Positions 25,938 to 34,187 of a stretch of DNA of 48,534 bases are shown here, piece after piece (position 1 is the first letter of the stretch; every line of letters begins with the position of its first letter). This DNA comes from Candidatus Avimonas faecium (lineage in GTDB: Bacteria; Bacillota; Clostridia; Oscillospirales; Acutalibacteraceae): positions 1-48,534 of the forward strand of contig CAJFQI010000014.1 of NCBI GenBank assembly GCA_904419005.1, read 5' to 3'. Position numbers and translations under genes: made by a program. The notes beneath the pieces are model-generated. The model worked only from the letters and a program-made list of their open reading frames with translations, searched no databases and was not told the origin of the DNA.

Positions 25938-26250
25938 CGCCATCAACGAGGTAACCGTCCCAGGCATGAACGGGGGTGCCGGACAGATGTCGGCAAAGAT
26001 GCATATGGGCGAGCACGGGAAAATCATCCCCTGCAAGATTCATCCCGGCGGCTCCATCGGTGTGCACAAGCACGAGACGAGCGACGACATCAACTACGTC
26101 ATTTCCGGCGCCGGGGTTGCCGTCTGCGACGGGCAGGAGGAGCCGCTCGCTCCCGGCGTGTGCCATGTGTGCCCGAAGGGCTCGGAGCACGCCATACGGA
26201 ACTCCGGCGACGAGGACCTCTGCCTGCTGACCGTCGTCGTTGAGAGATAA
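25921..26250 (+). CDS. Small single-domain cupin protein
   Basis: A 109-residue cupin. Motif 1 is visible as GGSIGVHKHETSDDINYVISG (two histidines and a downstream acidic residue as likely metal ligands), and motif 2 as PKGSEHAIRNSG with the third histidine. The GTG start at 25921 is preceded by GAGGAGGTGAGAGACA. Such proteins may bind metal and small molecules, act as isomerases or oxygenases, or be sensory; nothing here fixes the role. It lies directly behind the broken RlmD tail and is followed by an elaborate terminator. Confidence 0.85.
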   Translation: MRIDFNAINEVTVPGMNGGAGQMSAKMHMGEHGKIIPCKIHPGGSIGVHKHETSDDINYVISGAGVAVCDGQEEPLAPGVCHVCPKGSEHAIRNSGDEDLCLLTVVVER

Positions 26251-26262
26251 AAGGCTTCATTT

Positions 26263-26339
26263 GCCGTTTTAAGACGTTTTTAGCCCGTTGGGGTAGTCGT
26301 GTGTACCCCTTTGCGGGCTTTTTTCGTGCCTTAAACGGC
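26263..26339 (+). terminator. Terminator inside a 77-nt stacked inverted repeat
   Basis: Core: AGCCCG (26282-26287) with CGGGCT (26314-26319) and GGGGTA with TACCCC inside, followed by TTTTT. An outer stem GCCGTTTTAAGACG (26263-26276) pairs with CGTGCCTTAAACGGC (26325-26339, with bulges), so the terminator is nested in a larger fold with opposing T-runs as an internal loop. Confidence 0.8.
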
Positions 26340-26365
26340 TTTGAGAGCGTCAGAGGAACCAGAGG

Positions 26366-26422
26366 AGGCGCAGGTGTGCATCTCGCGTGCGCCTGGTGAC
26401 CAGCCGCCATGCGGGCGGCTGG
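26366..26422. repeat. Two adjacent hairpins in the cupin-MerR spacer
   Basis: AGGCGCA (26366-26372) pairs with TGCGCCT (26388-26394); CCAGCCGCC (26400-26408) pairs with GGCGGCTGG (26414-26422). They lie between the convergent cupin and MerR genes. No gene is seen in 26340-26552. Confidence 0.5.
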
Positions 26423-26552
26423 CTCTCGTGCTGCTGCAAAAAAGGCCTTTAGGCTCGGCGGATGCGATTCCAAGCAGCAATTCTATGCCCGGATCCGCAC
26501 AATGCCGCTTCTGCTGCGCCGCGCATTTGCAATCAAAGGGCGGGCAAGGCGC

Positions 26553-27383
26553 CTATTTGATACCGACGCCTTCACCCGCCCCTTTTTTAATTCCTGCGGC
26601 GTCGCCCTCGCTATAGACCTGCACTTCATAATCCCAGTGCAAAATGCCCGATACGACGATGAGCTGTACGGTAAACGCCGGCTCTGCGCCATATTCCGTT
26701 CGGGCTGTACGCAGGACCTCGCCCAATACCTGTTCCCGGTTTCCTTCGGTGCAACCGGCGCAAAGGTATTTTCCCTTGGGCAATACCTTCAATCCGTCGA
26801 TCTCCGCGTAACGGGTGCAGACGGCAAAGAGCCTGGATACCCCGTTTTCGGTATAAATGCCCGCCAAATCCTCAAAGGCAAACTGCTCCTTGCAGGCTGG
26901 AGGCACTTGGCCATAGAAGTGGCTGAGATAATTCCAAAGATTATCCAGGGTCGGCGCTTTCAGGGTGTCGGAAAGCAAAATCACCCGCTCCGGGCAATCC
27001 CTGGTAAAGACGCCGTTCGGATTTTGGCGTATCTGCAATTTCCGTTCATAGTCCGCTTTTGCTGACTGTATTTTTGATTTGCTGTATTGCAGGGCCGCGA
27101 TTTTTTCATCGGCCTTTTTCTCTGCCTGCACTAAAAAGTCGACAATTTTTTGAAGATCGTCATACGCCAAAACCCTTTTGATCTCCTGCAGGGGCAAATC
27201 CATCTTCTGCAAAGCCCGCACCGTATTCAGGCGGACAAGATCCTGCTCGGTATAGTAGCGGTAATTGGTCCATTCGTCCTTTTTGCTCGGCTTGACCAGC
27301 CCGATGCGGTCATAATGCCGCAGCGTTTCGCTGGTTGTATGGACGGCCTTTGCCGCTTCTCCCACGGAAAAATATTTTTTCAT
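26553..27383 (-). CDS. MerR-family regulator with GyrI-like effector domain
   Basis: A 276-residue regulator. The N-terminal winged helix-turn-helix (FSVGEAAKAVHTTSETLRHYDRIGLV, residues about 5-30, then TNYRYYTEQDLVRLNTVRAL) is typical MerR. A coiled-coil linker (about 75-115) follows, and the C-terminal 150 residues resemble GyrI/BmrR-type effector-binding domains that accept small hydrophobic or drug-like ligands. Start at 27383 follows AGGAGAAAAG. A dyad at 27402-27420 lies in its own leader and in the spacer of a divergent promoter, so autoregulation and activation of the divergent lipoprotein gene are likely. Codon and base use is less GC-rich than the neighbours, suggesting transfer. 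Confidence 0.85.
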   Translation of the reverse strand: MKKYFSVGEAAKAVHTTSETLRHYDRIGLVKPSKKDEWTNYRYYTEQDLVRLNTVRALQKMDLPLQEIKRVLAYDDLQKIVDFLVQAEKKADEKIAALQYSKSKIQSAKADYERKLQIRQNPNGVFTRDCPERVILLSDTLKAPTLDNLWNYLSHFYGQVPPACKEQFAFEDLAGIYTENGVSRLFAVCTRYAEIDGLKVLPKGKYLCAGCTEGNREQVLGEVLRTARTEYGAEPAFTVQLIVVSGILHWDYEVQVYSEGDAAGIKKGAGEGVGIK

Positions 27384-27398
27384 TTTTCTTTTCTCCTA

Positions 27399-27460
27399 TT
27401 GACCTTTGTGTAACACAAGGGTTTATCCTTTATTCTAGCAGGGGATATGGCGAAAAGCAA
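27399..27460. promoter_or_regulatory. Divergent promoter region with MerR-type dyad
   Basis: CCTTTGTGT-A-ACACAAGGG (27402-27420) is a near-perfect dyad. On the plus strand it lies between TTGACC (27399-27404) and TATCCT (27424-27429), a 19-nt spacer as used by MerR activators. On the minus strand, TTGCTT (27460-27455), 17 nt, TAGAAT (27437-27432) would drive the MerR gene, with the dyad just downstream. Confidence 0.6.
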
Positions 27461-27595
27461 TAGAGATGGTCCTGCTGCTTTGGAGGAATGGCGGCCTGGT
27501 AGAGCGCCAACCGGTTTGCTTTGCCGCTTGACGGGCCGGGGACGGCTATGCACTCCAATGGCCATTCGAATGGATATATTGATGGAGGAATCCCG

Positions 27596-28261
27596 ATGAA
27601 AAGAATCTTTTCCCTTGTATTGTGCTTGGCGTTTGGCAGTTTGGCTTTGGCAGGCTGTACAAGCGGCGGCGAACCATGGGAGGAAAAAAGCTATACGCCG
27701 GAAACAGAGGTCAGCGAAATCAACCTGGAGGTACGGGACCGGGAAATTGAAGTGTCGCTGTCCGAGGACGAACAGGTCCATATACAGTATTCGGAAAACG
27801 GCAAAGAGTATTACGAGATTTCCGCCTCTGACGGCCTGTTGACCATGGTTAGCGCAAGCGATAAGGAGTGGACGGATTATATAGGCGGCAAGCCCTCTGC
27901 CGAAGAGCGGAAAATATCGCTGCAGGTGCCGGGCGCGCTTTTAGAAAGCCTTACGCTGTCTACCACAAACGAGGATATTTCCCTTCCCGCGCTGACGGTA
28001 ACCGGAAGCATCAGCCTCTCTTCTAACGGGGGGGATATTGCCTTTGGAAGTTTAGAGGTCGGCAGCGCCCTGACCCTGAACGTTAAGAATGGGGATATTT
28101 CCGGCACGGTTGCAGGAGGCTATGACGATTTCGCCATCCACTCCACGATCAAAAAAGGGGAATGCAATCTGCCGGAAAAGAAGGACGGCGGCGAAAAAAC
28201 GCTAACGGTGTCCGGCAATAACGGCGATATCCGTATCGTGTTCACAAACGAGTCGCTGTAA
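27596..28261 (+). CDS. Predicted lipoprotein with DUF4097-like beta-repeat domain
   Basis: A 221-residue lipoprotein. The signal peptide MKRIFSLVLCLAFGSLALAGC ends in lipobox LAGC, so the cysteine at position 21 would be lipidated and the protein held on the outer face of the membrane. The rest is beta-rich, with repeated phrases of the kind 'sLtLsttNEDISL ... SISLSSNGGDIAFGSL ... LTLNVKNGDISG ... LTVSGNNGDIRI', which is the adhesin-like pattern of DUF4097. Start 27596 follows GGAGGAATCCC; the frame continues upstream to 27521 without a site. It probably responds to the divergent MerR regulator. Function unknown. Confidence 0.8.
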   Translation: MKRIFSLVLCLAFGSLALAGCTSGGEPWEEKSYTPETEVSEINLEVRDREIEVSLSEDEQVHIQYSENGKEYYEISASDGLLTMVSASDKEWTDYIGGKPSAEERKISLQVPGALLESLTLSTTNEDISLPALTVTGSISLSSNGGDIAFGSLEVGSALTLNVKNGDISGTVAGGYDDFAIHSTIKKGECNLPEKKDGGEKTLTVSGNNGDIRIVFTNESL

Positions 28262-28301
28262 TTTGGGAAACCGCTGCTTTGCGGTGGGAGAATACGAAAG
28301 G

Positions 28302-28340
28302 CCGGAGGCGGGAAAGGAGCATTCCCCGCCTCCGGTTTTT
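28302..28340 (+). terminator. Terminator after the lipoprotein gene
   Basis: CCGGAGGCGGG and CCCGCCTCCGG pair perfectly around a 12-nt loop and are followed by TTTTT. Confidence 0.9.
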
Positions 28341-28439
28341 GAAAGGGAAAATCTGGGCCCCCGTTATAGACGGGCCCATGGGGGATGCGTCCGTCGTGCC
28401 TGGATATGCCGGGATACGCCGGTGAATGGAAAACGGCGG

Positions 28440-28522
28440 TTGCGCGGCCCTCCGATTTATGCTATACTTAAAAATACTGTGGCTTTCACAGTGTTCCCGC
28501 GGGGATAACCGTATCCCCGCGG
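28440..28522 (+). promoter_or_regulatory. tRNA-Leu promoter and structured leader
   Basis: TTGCGC (28440-28445), 17 nt, TATACT (28463-28468) with upstream TGC form the promoter. Between it and the tRNA two hairpins follow in tandem: ACTGTG/CACAGT (28476-28492) and CCGCGGGGATA/TATCCCCGCGG (28497-28522), the second ending 5 nt before the mature tRNA. Confidence 0.7.
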
Positions 28523-28527
28523 CCCAT

Positions 28528-28611
<84 letters not shown>

Positions 28612-28613
28612 GG

Positions 28614-28656
28614 CTGAGCCTGGACGCAATTCGCGTTCCGGGCTCAGTTTTTTATT
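28614..28656 (+). terminator. Terminator after tRNA-Leu
   Basis: CTGAGCC-TGGA and TTCC-GGGCTCAG pair, followed by TTTTTTATTTT. Confidence 0.92.
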
Positions 28657-29056
28657 TTACCTTTTCGCTCGCATTTATGGCGGGCATCTATTTTGCCAAT
28701 GCTTCCCAGACCTGCGGTCGGCAATTCGGGATGAGTTGTCGGCTGTTTTTTTATTGTGTGGCTCAACCTTAAGCCGGATCTTTTTGGCAGCGCCCTTCCA
28801 CGCCGGCAGAAAGAGAGGGGCGCATATATGGCGCTCATCGGCGCTCATCCGCCGGGAAGGCGGAAAAACGCTCGACTTCTTTCGGGTTTTATGCTATGAT
28901 GAAGGATACAGAGCCTGCAGCGGGACGGGCGGGGAGCAAACCCGGCGCGGGCCGGCAGCCAAGCGGCCTCCGGGCCGCGGGAAAGGGCCGGCGGCGTTCC
29001 GCGGATGGCGGCGCTCTTTTACATGGGATGAAAGTACGGGAAGAGGCTGAAAGGCG
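28657..29056. other. Spacer with a second terminator and a promoter
   Basis: CGGCAATTC (28719-28727) and GAGTTGTCG (28733-28741) pair with wobbles and are followed by a T-run at 28745-28751: a second terminator-like structure with no gene before it. A promoter for the next gene lies at 28872-28900. No coding sequence is credible. Confidence 0.5.
28872..28900 (+). promoter_or_regulatory. Promoter of the lipoprotein / two-component operon
   Basis: TCGACT (28872-28877), 17 nt, TATGAT (28895-28900) preceded by TGC (extended -10). Confidence 0.65.
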
Positions 29057-30688
29057 GTGGGGACAGTGCAGAGGCCAGGCAAACGGCAGACGGACGGCGC
29101 CGGGGAACACGGCGCGCAAAAGCGGGGTCCCCGCTGTGCTTGGGGCTCCGCCGCATCCTCGCGGGCGCCGCTGCGCCTGGGGCTCCGCCGGATTCTGGCG
29201 GGCGCCGCTGCCGCCGCGGCTTTTTTGCTGTCCGGTTGCAGCATGGGCGCTGATGTTGAGGGGCTGATGCGCCCGCCCCGCACCACCGGCGAGCAGGAGG
29301 CCATCCAGTCGGCCCTTGAGGATTACCTGGGCAGCGCTTCGGGCTATACCCTGAAGTATCCGCAGTCCGGGGAGTACCGTTCCGCCTTTATCCGCAAGGA
29401 TCTCAACGGGGACGGGCAGGAGGAGGCCCTGGTTTTTTACCAGCCGGGGGCCAAAAGCCGTAACGTCCATGTCAATATGCTGCTGAACACCGACGAGGGC
29501 TGGCGCTCCATCAGCGATATTGAGGGGCCCAGCACCGACGTTGAGGAGGTCCTTTTCGGGGACTTAAACGCCGACGGCATCCTGGAGGTGTTTGTGGGCT
29601 GGAATATCTATAACGTCAGCGATCGGCAGCTGACCCTGTATACCCTGACCAACGGCACGCTTACTGCGTGGTATGAGGGGCTGTATTCCTCCCTGCTGGT
29701 AGGGGATATGACGGCCGACGGGCGGGACGACCTTTTGGTGCTCCAGTCCGGGACAGCGGGGGAAAGCGCGCGGGCCGCTTTGTGGAGCGTCGTGCAGCCC
29801 GAATCCGGGGACGCAGTGCTCAGCGAGATCGGGACCGCCGCTTTGGATACCACCATCCAGGAGTACCGCACCATCCAGACCTGCCCGCTCAGCGGCGCGG
29901 TGACCGGCATTTATATTGACGCAGTGCGCACCGCCGGCGGCCTGGTGACCGAGCTGCTGTATTGGGACGGCCGCCAGCTTTTGGCGCCTTTCCACGACGA
30001 AAGCACCGGCCTGACCCAATTGACCTACCGCGACGCGGGCATCCCCAGCATGGATGTGGACGGGGACGGGCAGGTGGAGTGGCCCTCCTGCACGATGTTC
30101 CCCGGCACGGAGGACCAGGGAAGGGGCACGCCGTGGAAAACCGATTGGATGAGCTGGGATTATGAAAGCGGGACCTCCTCCCGCAAATTTTCGAGCGTGG
30201 TCAACCTGCGGGACGGCTACCTCCTGCGGCTGGACGACAGCTGGGAGGGGATGATTTCCGCCGATTACGACCGGGAGGAAGCCATCCTTTCCCTGTACGA
30301 CATCCGCCAGGGGCAGGAGGAGGAACGAGAGATCCTCGCGCTGCGCACCATCCCGGCCGTCCGCCGGACCACGGACGACGAGGCTCCCGCGGCTACGACG
30401 GCGGCTTCAACGGCGGCCGCCACCGGCGCCGAAACGCCGGCGACCGCGGCAGACGGGCCTTTGGCGGGGGCGGGCATGACGGAGGACGCGGCGATGGACG
30501 GCGCGGCCGGTTCCGCTAACGCCGCATCCGAGGCGGACGGGGAAAAGACGGCAGGGCAGGAACGGCGCCGGTTTGAACCCCTGGAAAAGAAAGAGGACGG
30601 CACCGTCTATGAGGTTTGGTACAGCACGGAGGAACCCTTCCTGCTGTCAATGGAATACATCCGGTATATGTTTGTTTTCCTGTCGTAA
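29057..30688 (+). CDS. Predicted lipoprotein with FG-GAP/VCBS-like repeats
   Basis: A protein of up to 543 residues. A hydrophobic segment ending in lipobox LLSGC marks it as a lipoprotein, but with the GTG start at 29057 (after GAGGCTGAAAGGCG) the cysteine is residue 61, an unusually long n-region. A 37-bp tandem duplication at the start of the signal sequence may explain this, and the true start is uncertain. The body has four calcium-binding-like motifs, DLNGDGQEEA, DLNADGILEV, DMTADGRDDL and DVDGDGQVEW, as in FG-GAP/VCBS beta-propeller repeats. A Thr/Ala-rich low-complexity linker (about residues 440-510) precedes the end. It sits 89 nt before a response regulator gene, so it may belong to the same signalling unit. 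Confidence 0.75.
   Translation: MGTVQRPGKRQTDGAGEHGAQKRGPRCAWGSAASSRAPLRLGLRRILAGAAAAAAFLLSGCSMGADVEGLMRPPRTTGEQEAIQSALEDYLGSASGYTLKYPQSGEYRSAFIRKDLNGDGQEEALVFYQPGAKSRNVHVNMLLNTDEGWRSISDIEGPSTDVEEVLFGDLNADGILEVFVGWNIYNVSDRQLTLYTLTNGTLTAWYEGLYSSLLVGDMTADGRDDLLVLQSGTAGESARAALWSVVQPESGDAVLSEIGTAALDTTIQEYRTIQTCPLSGAVTGIYIDAVRTAGGLVTELLYWDGRQLLAPFHDESTGLTQLTYRDAGIPSMDVDGDGQVEWPSCTMFPGTEDQGRGTPWKTDWMSWDYESGTSSRKFSSVVNLRDGYLLRLDDSWEGMISADYDREEAILSLYDIRQGQEEEREILALRTIPAVRRTTDDEAPAATTAASTAAATGAETPATAADGPLAGAGMTEDAAMDGAAGSANAASEADGEKTAGQERRRFEPLEKKEDGTVYEVWYSTEEPFLLSMEYIRYMFVFLS
29131..29204 (+). repeat. 37-bp imperfect tandem duplication
   Basis: 29131-29167 and 29168-29204 match at about 32 of 37 positions by eye (shared core TGGGGCTCCGCCG). 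As 37 is not a multiple of three, the copies are read in different frames; the second encodes the start of the lipoprotein signal sequence (LRLGLRRILAGA). Confidence 0.85.
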
Positions 30689-30777
30689 ATGCGGCGCAGG
30701 GGGAGAGGACGGAATCGGCCGGAGAGGCCAAAGAGGCCCGGGAGGGTTTTGAAAGGCTCAGAAGGGAGAGGGACGAT

Positions 30778-31479
30778 TTGAAGCGCGTGTTGGTCTGTGA
30801 GGACGAGCAGTCGATCCGGGAGTTTGTGGTGATCAACCTCAAACGCTCAGGGTACGAGGTGCTTGAAGCGGGCTCCGGCGAGGAGGCCCTGAAGCGGTAT
30901 GACGAGGAAAAGGGCAATGTCGATATCGCGCTGCTTGATATCATGCTGCCGGGGATGGACGGCTTTGCCGTCTGCCGGGAGCTGCGGCAGCGCAGCGACA
31001 CCATCGGGATCATCATGCTGACCGCCCGCACCCAGGAGATGGAAAAGGTGGGCGGGCTGATGATGGGGGCGGACGACTATGTGACCAAGCCCTTCAGCCC
31101 GTCGGAGCTGATGGCCCGGGTAGACGCGCTCCATCGGCGGGTGACGGCCGCCCGCAGCCGGGAGGGCGTCAGCTATCTGGAGGAAATTGCGAGCGGCGAC
31201 TTTGTGCTGAACCTGCGCTCCCGTACCCTGAAGAAGCGGGGGCAGCCGGTGGAGCTGACCCAGGTGGAATTCCAGATTATGGAATATTTTTTCACCAACC
31301 CGGGCAAGGCGCTCAGCCGCACCGACATCCTCACCCGCGTGTGGGGAGAGGAGTATTTCGGGGAGGAAAAGATCGTTGACGTCAATATCCGCCGGCTGCG
31401 CATGAAGATTGAAGAGGATCCGTCCGAGCCGCGGTACATCCTGACGGTGTGGGGGCTCGGCTACAAGTGGGTGGGCTGA
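30778..31479 (+). CDS. OmpR/PhoB-family response regulator
   Basis: A 233-residue two-domain regulator. The receiver has acidic residues E8-D9-E10, phospho-acceptor D54 (LLDIMLPGMDG), T in MLTART and K in TKPFSP. The C-terminal winged helix ends with IVDVNIRRLRMKIEEDP and TVWGLGYKW, typical of the OmpR/PhoB group. I chose the TTG at 30778 because AGGGAGAGGGACGA lies directly upstream and the domain begins KRVLVCEDE. The histidine kinase gene follows after 68 nt. It should be phosphorylated by that kinase and bind DNA; targets unknown. Confidence 0.92.
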   Translation: MKRVLVCEDEQSIREFVVINLKRSGYEVLEAGSGEEALKRYDEEKGNVDIALLDIMLPGMDGFAVCRELRQRSDTIGIIMLTARTQEMEKVGGLMMGADDYVTKPFSPSELMARVDALHRRVTAARSREGVSYLEEIASGDFVLNLRSRTLKKRGQPVELTQVEFQIMEYFFTNPGKALSRTDILTRVWGEEYFGEEKIVDVNIRRLRMKIEEDPSEPRYILTVWGLGYKWVG

Positions 31480-31547
31480 CAGCCCGCCGCCCCGGGGCTT
31501 AAGGCGCGGGAAAAGCCATCCAAGGATTTCGGGAAGGAGGGGAGCGT

Positions 31548-32978
31548 ATGCGCAAGGGCAGCATTACCCGCCGCTGGATGTTTAACAGCCTGGCGGTGAT
31601 TCTGGCGATCCTGCTGGTGTTCGGCGTGGCCTTTGTGCTGCTGATGCGGTCGCATTATTATAAAAGCGTGGAATATTCCCTTTCCTCCCGGCTGGATTCG
31701 CTGGACGCCTTTTTGGAGCAGGTGGATTGGAGCAATGCGGCCGGCAATGCGTTTTCCGACTCCGCCCGCGAGTTTGTCGAGAGCTTCCAGGATAAGGAGC
31801 GGCTGGAGATGCAGATCGTCGACAGCGAGGGGGAGGCGATCGTTTCCTCAACCGGGTTTGAGCCGGAGGGCAGGCAGGCGCCGGATTTTTTGGAGGCGCT
31901 GGCCAGCGAGGATTACCGCGGCGTCTGGATCGGGCATACGGCCGGCGGGGAGCATGTGATGGCGGTTACCCTGGTGATCCCGGGGCCGGACGGCTCCGCA
32001 CTGGGGGGGCTGCGGTACATCACCAGCCTGTCCCAGGTGGACCGGCAGATTTATATGCTTATCGGCGTCATGGTGCTTGTCTGTGCGGTGGTGCTGTTTT
32101 TCGTCATGCTGTCCGGCTCCTATTTTATCGGCTCAATCGTCCGGCCGGTGGCGGAGATCAACCGCGCGGCGCGGCAGATCGCGCTGGGGGATTACGATTC
32201 GCGGATTGAAAAGAAGACCAACGACGAAATCGGCGAGCTTTGCGACACCATCAACTATATGGCGGGGGAGATTTCCGCCGCCGAACGCATGAAAAACGAC
32301 TTTATTTCCTCCGTCTCCCATGAACTGCGCACCCCTCTGACTGCCATTAAGGGCTGGGCGGAAACCCTCCGTCAAGGGGGGGCGTCCGACCAGGAGCTGA
32401 CCGAGAAGGGCCTTGACGTCATCATCGGGGAAGCGGAGCGGCTTTCCGGGATTGTGGAGGAGCTGCTGGATTTCTCCCGTATGCAGGGCGGGCACCTGGT
32501 GATGCGGTTCGGGCGGACCGACATCCTGGCCGAGCTGAGCGAGGCGGTGTTCCTCTTCCGCGACCGGGCGGTGCGGGAAGGGATCGAGCTGCTGTATATT
32601 GAGCCGGAATCGCTGCCGCCGGTGCTGGGGGATCCCGCCCGCCTCAGGCAGGTGTTCATCAACGTGATTGAAAACGCCATCAAGTATACCAACCGCGGCG
32701 GGCTGATCCGGGTGGAGACCGCCGACATGGGCGCGCATGTCCAGATTGTTATCAGCGATACCGGGGTGGGGATTTCCAAGGAAGACCTGCCCAATATCAA
32801 AAAGAAGTTTTATAAAGCCAACAAAACCCGTCCTGGCTCGGGAATCGGCCTGGCGCTGGCGGATGAGATCGTCCGCCGCCACAAGGGCCGGCTTGACATT
32901 GAAAGTGAGGAGGGGGTGGGCACGACCGTGACAATCCTTCTGCCGGTCGCGCCGCCCGATACCTCTCTCCCGGCCTGA
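31548..32978 (+). CDS. Membrane sensor histidine kinase
   Basis: A 476-residue kinase. Transmembrane helix 1 spans about 13-33, an extracytoplasmic sensor domain about 35-165 and helix 2 about 168-197; a HAMP domain follows (about 198-245), then HisKA with phospho-acceptor H258 (SVSHELRTPL) and an ATPase domain with the N box (INVIENAIKYT), DTGVGI and GSGIGLALA. Start follows GGGAAGGAGGGG. The organisation matches PhoR/WalK/ResE-type kinases. It is the cognate partner of the response regulator just upstream. The sensor domain gives no clear ligand; the upstream FG-GAP lipoprotein could be an accessory sensor or a target (inference). Confidence 0.92.
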   Translation: MRKGSITRRWMFNSLAVILAILLVFGVAFVLLMRSHYYKSVEYSLSSRLDSLDAFLEQVDWSNAAGNAFSDSAREFVESFQDKERLEMQIVDSEGEAIVSSTGFEPEGRQAPDFLEALASEDYRGVWIGHTAGGEHVMAVTLVIPGPDGSALGGLRYITSLSQVDRQIYMLIGVMVLVCAVVLFFVMLSGSYFIGSIVRPVAEINRAARQIALGDYDSRIEKKTNDEIGELCDTINYMAGEISAAERMKNDFISSVSHELRTPLTAIKGWAETLRQGGASDQELTEKGLDVIIGEAERLSGIVEELLDFSRMQGGHLVMRFGRTDILAELSEAVFLFRDRAVREGIELLYIEPESLPPVLGDPARLRQVFINVIENAIKYTNRGGLIRVETADMGAHVQIVISDTGVGISKEDLPNIKKKFYKANKTRPGSGIGLALADEIVRRHKGRLDIESEEGVGTTVTILLPVAPPDTSLPA

Positions 32979-33002
32979 AGCGCGGCAGGAAAGGAGCCCC
33001 CT

Positions 33003-34184
33003 ATGGCAAAACGTGAGCAGGTTCTCAAAAAAACGTCGATCGGCGGACAGGCGCTGATTGAGGGCATTATGATGCGCGGCCCGGAAAAGACGGCGATGGC
33101 GGTACGGCATGTTTCCGGCGAAATTGTTACCGAGGAATGGCCGACCTCGGGCAGCAAGCGGGCGAAATTCTGGAAGCTGCCCCTGATCCGCGGCATCTAC
33201 AATTTCGTGGATTCCATGTATTTCGGGTATAAGTGCCTGATGCGCTCCGCCGAGCTTTCCGGGCTGGAGGACGAGGAAGAGACCGCCGGCAAGGGCGGGG
33301 CGGCAGCGGCTCCGTCGGCGGGCGTCGCCGGGGAAGCGGAGGCTGCGGGGGCTCCTGCGGCCTTCCCGGCCGACGCGGCGCAGCCGGAGGGCGCGCCGGC
33401 CGCTTCCCAGCCCGCAGCCGGCACAGCCGTCCGGCAGGAGCCGCCGGCTCCCGCCCCGGCTGCGGCGGACACGCCGGCGGGCCCGGCCCCTTCGGAAGCG
33501 GGCTGCGCGGAAAAAAAGGGGGAAAAGCCGGCGGGCTTCCTGTCCCAATTCGGCATGACCCTGCTGATGGTGGCGAGCGCCGTCCTGGGGGTGGTGCTTG
33601 CGGTGGGGCTGTTTATTTACCTCCCCTCCCTGCTGTTCAACCTGCTGATGAAGATACCGGCGATGGGGATGTTCAACAACCAGATCTGGCGGGCCGTGTT
33701 TGAAGGGGTGCTGCGGATCGCCCTGTTTGTGGGGTATCTGGCGGCGGTGTCCCTGATGAAGGACATCCGCCGGGTGTTCCAGTACCACGGGGCGGAGCAC
33801 AAGTGCATCTTCTGCTACGAAAAGGGGCTGCCCCTGACGGTGGAAAACGTCCGCAGGCAGATCCGCTTCCATCCCCGCTGCGGCACCTCGTTTATGATTT
33901 TGATGCTGATTGTCGGCATCGTGGTGTCGATGTTCATCCCGATTGAGGTGCCGATCCTGCGCACCTTGGTCAAGCTGCTGACCATCCCGGTGATCGTCGG
34001 CATCGGGTACGAGCTGATCAAATGGGCCGGCCGCTCCGATTCGCTGGCGGTGCGGATCATCTCGGCGCCGGGGCTTTGGGTGCAGCGGCTGACGACCAAG
34101 GAGCCGGACGACAGCATGATTGAGGTGGCGATCACCGCCCTCAACCGGGTGATCCCCGAGGATCCCGAGGCCGACCGGCTGTAA
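33003..34184 (+). CDS. DUF1385 membrane protein with inserted Ala/Pro-rich linker
   Basis: A 393-residue DUF1385 protein (relative of Bacillus YqhQ). The N-terminal SIGGQALIEGIMMRGPEK block and the central FQYHGAEHKCIFCYE and HPRCGTSFM blocks are diagnostic, and three to four membrane helices lie in the C-terminal half. Between them, residues about 88-176 form a low-complexity Ala/Pro/Glu-rich insert, which makes the protein longer than the roughly 300 residues I expect. Start follows GGAAAGGAG, 24 nt after the kinase gene. In many Clostridia this gene directly precedes prmC, as here. Function unknown. Confidence 0.88.
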   Translation: MAKREQVLKKTSIGGQALIEGIMMRGPEKTAMAVRHVSGEIVTEEWPTSGSKRAKFWKLPLIRGIYNFVDSMYFGYKCLMRSAELSGLEDEEETAGKGGAAAAPSAGVAGEAEAAGAPAAFPADAAQPEGAPAASQPAAGTAVRQEPPAPAPAAADTPAGPAPSEAGCAEKKGEKPAGFLSQFGMTLLMVASAVLGVVLAVGLFIYLPSLLFNLLMKIPAMGMFNNQIWRAVFEGVLRIALFVGYLAAVSLMKDIRRVFQYHGAEHKCIFCYEKGLPLTVENVRRQIRFHPRCGTSFMILMLIVGIVVSMFIPIEVPILRTLVKLLTIPVIVGIGYELIKWAGRSDSLAVRIISAPGLWVQRLTTKEPDDSMIEVAITALNRVIPEDPEADRL

Positions 34185-34187
34185 GCA

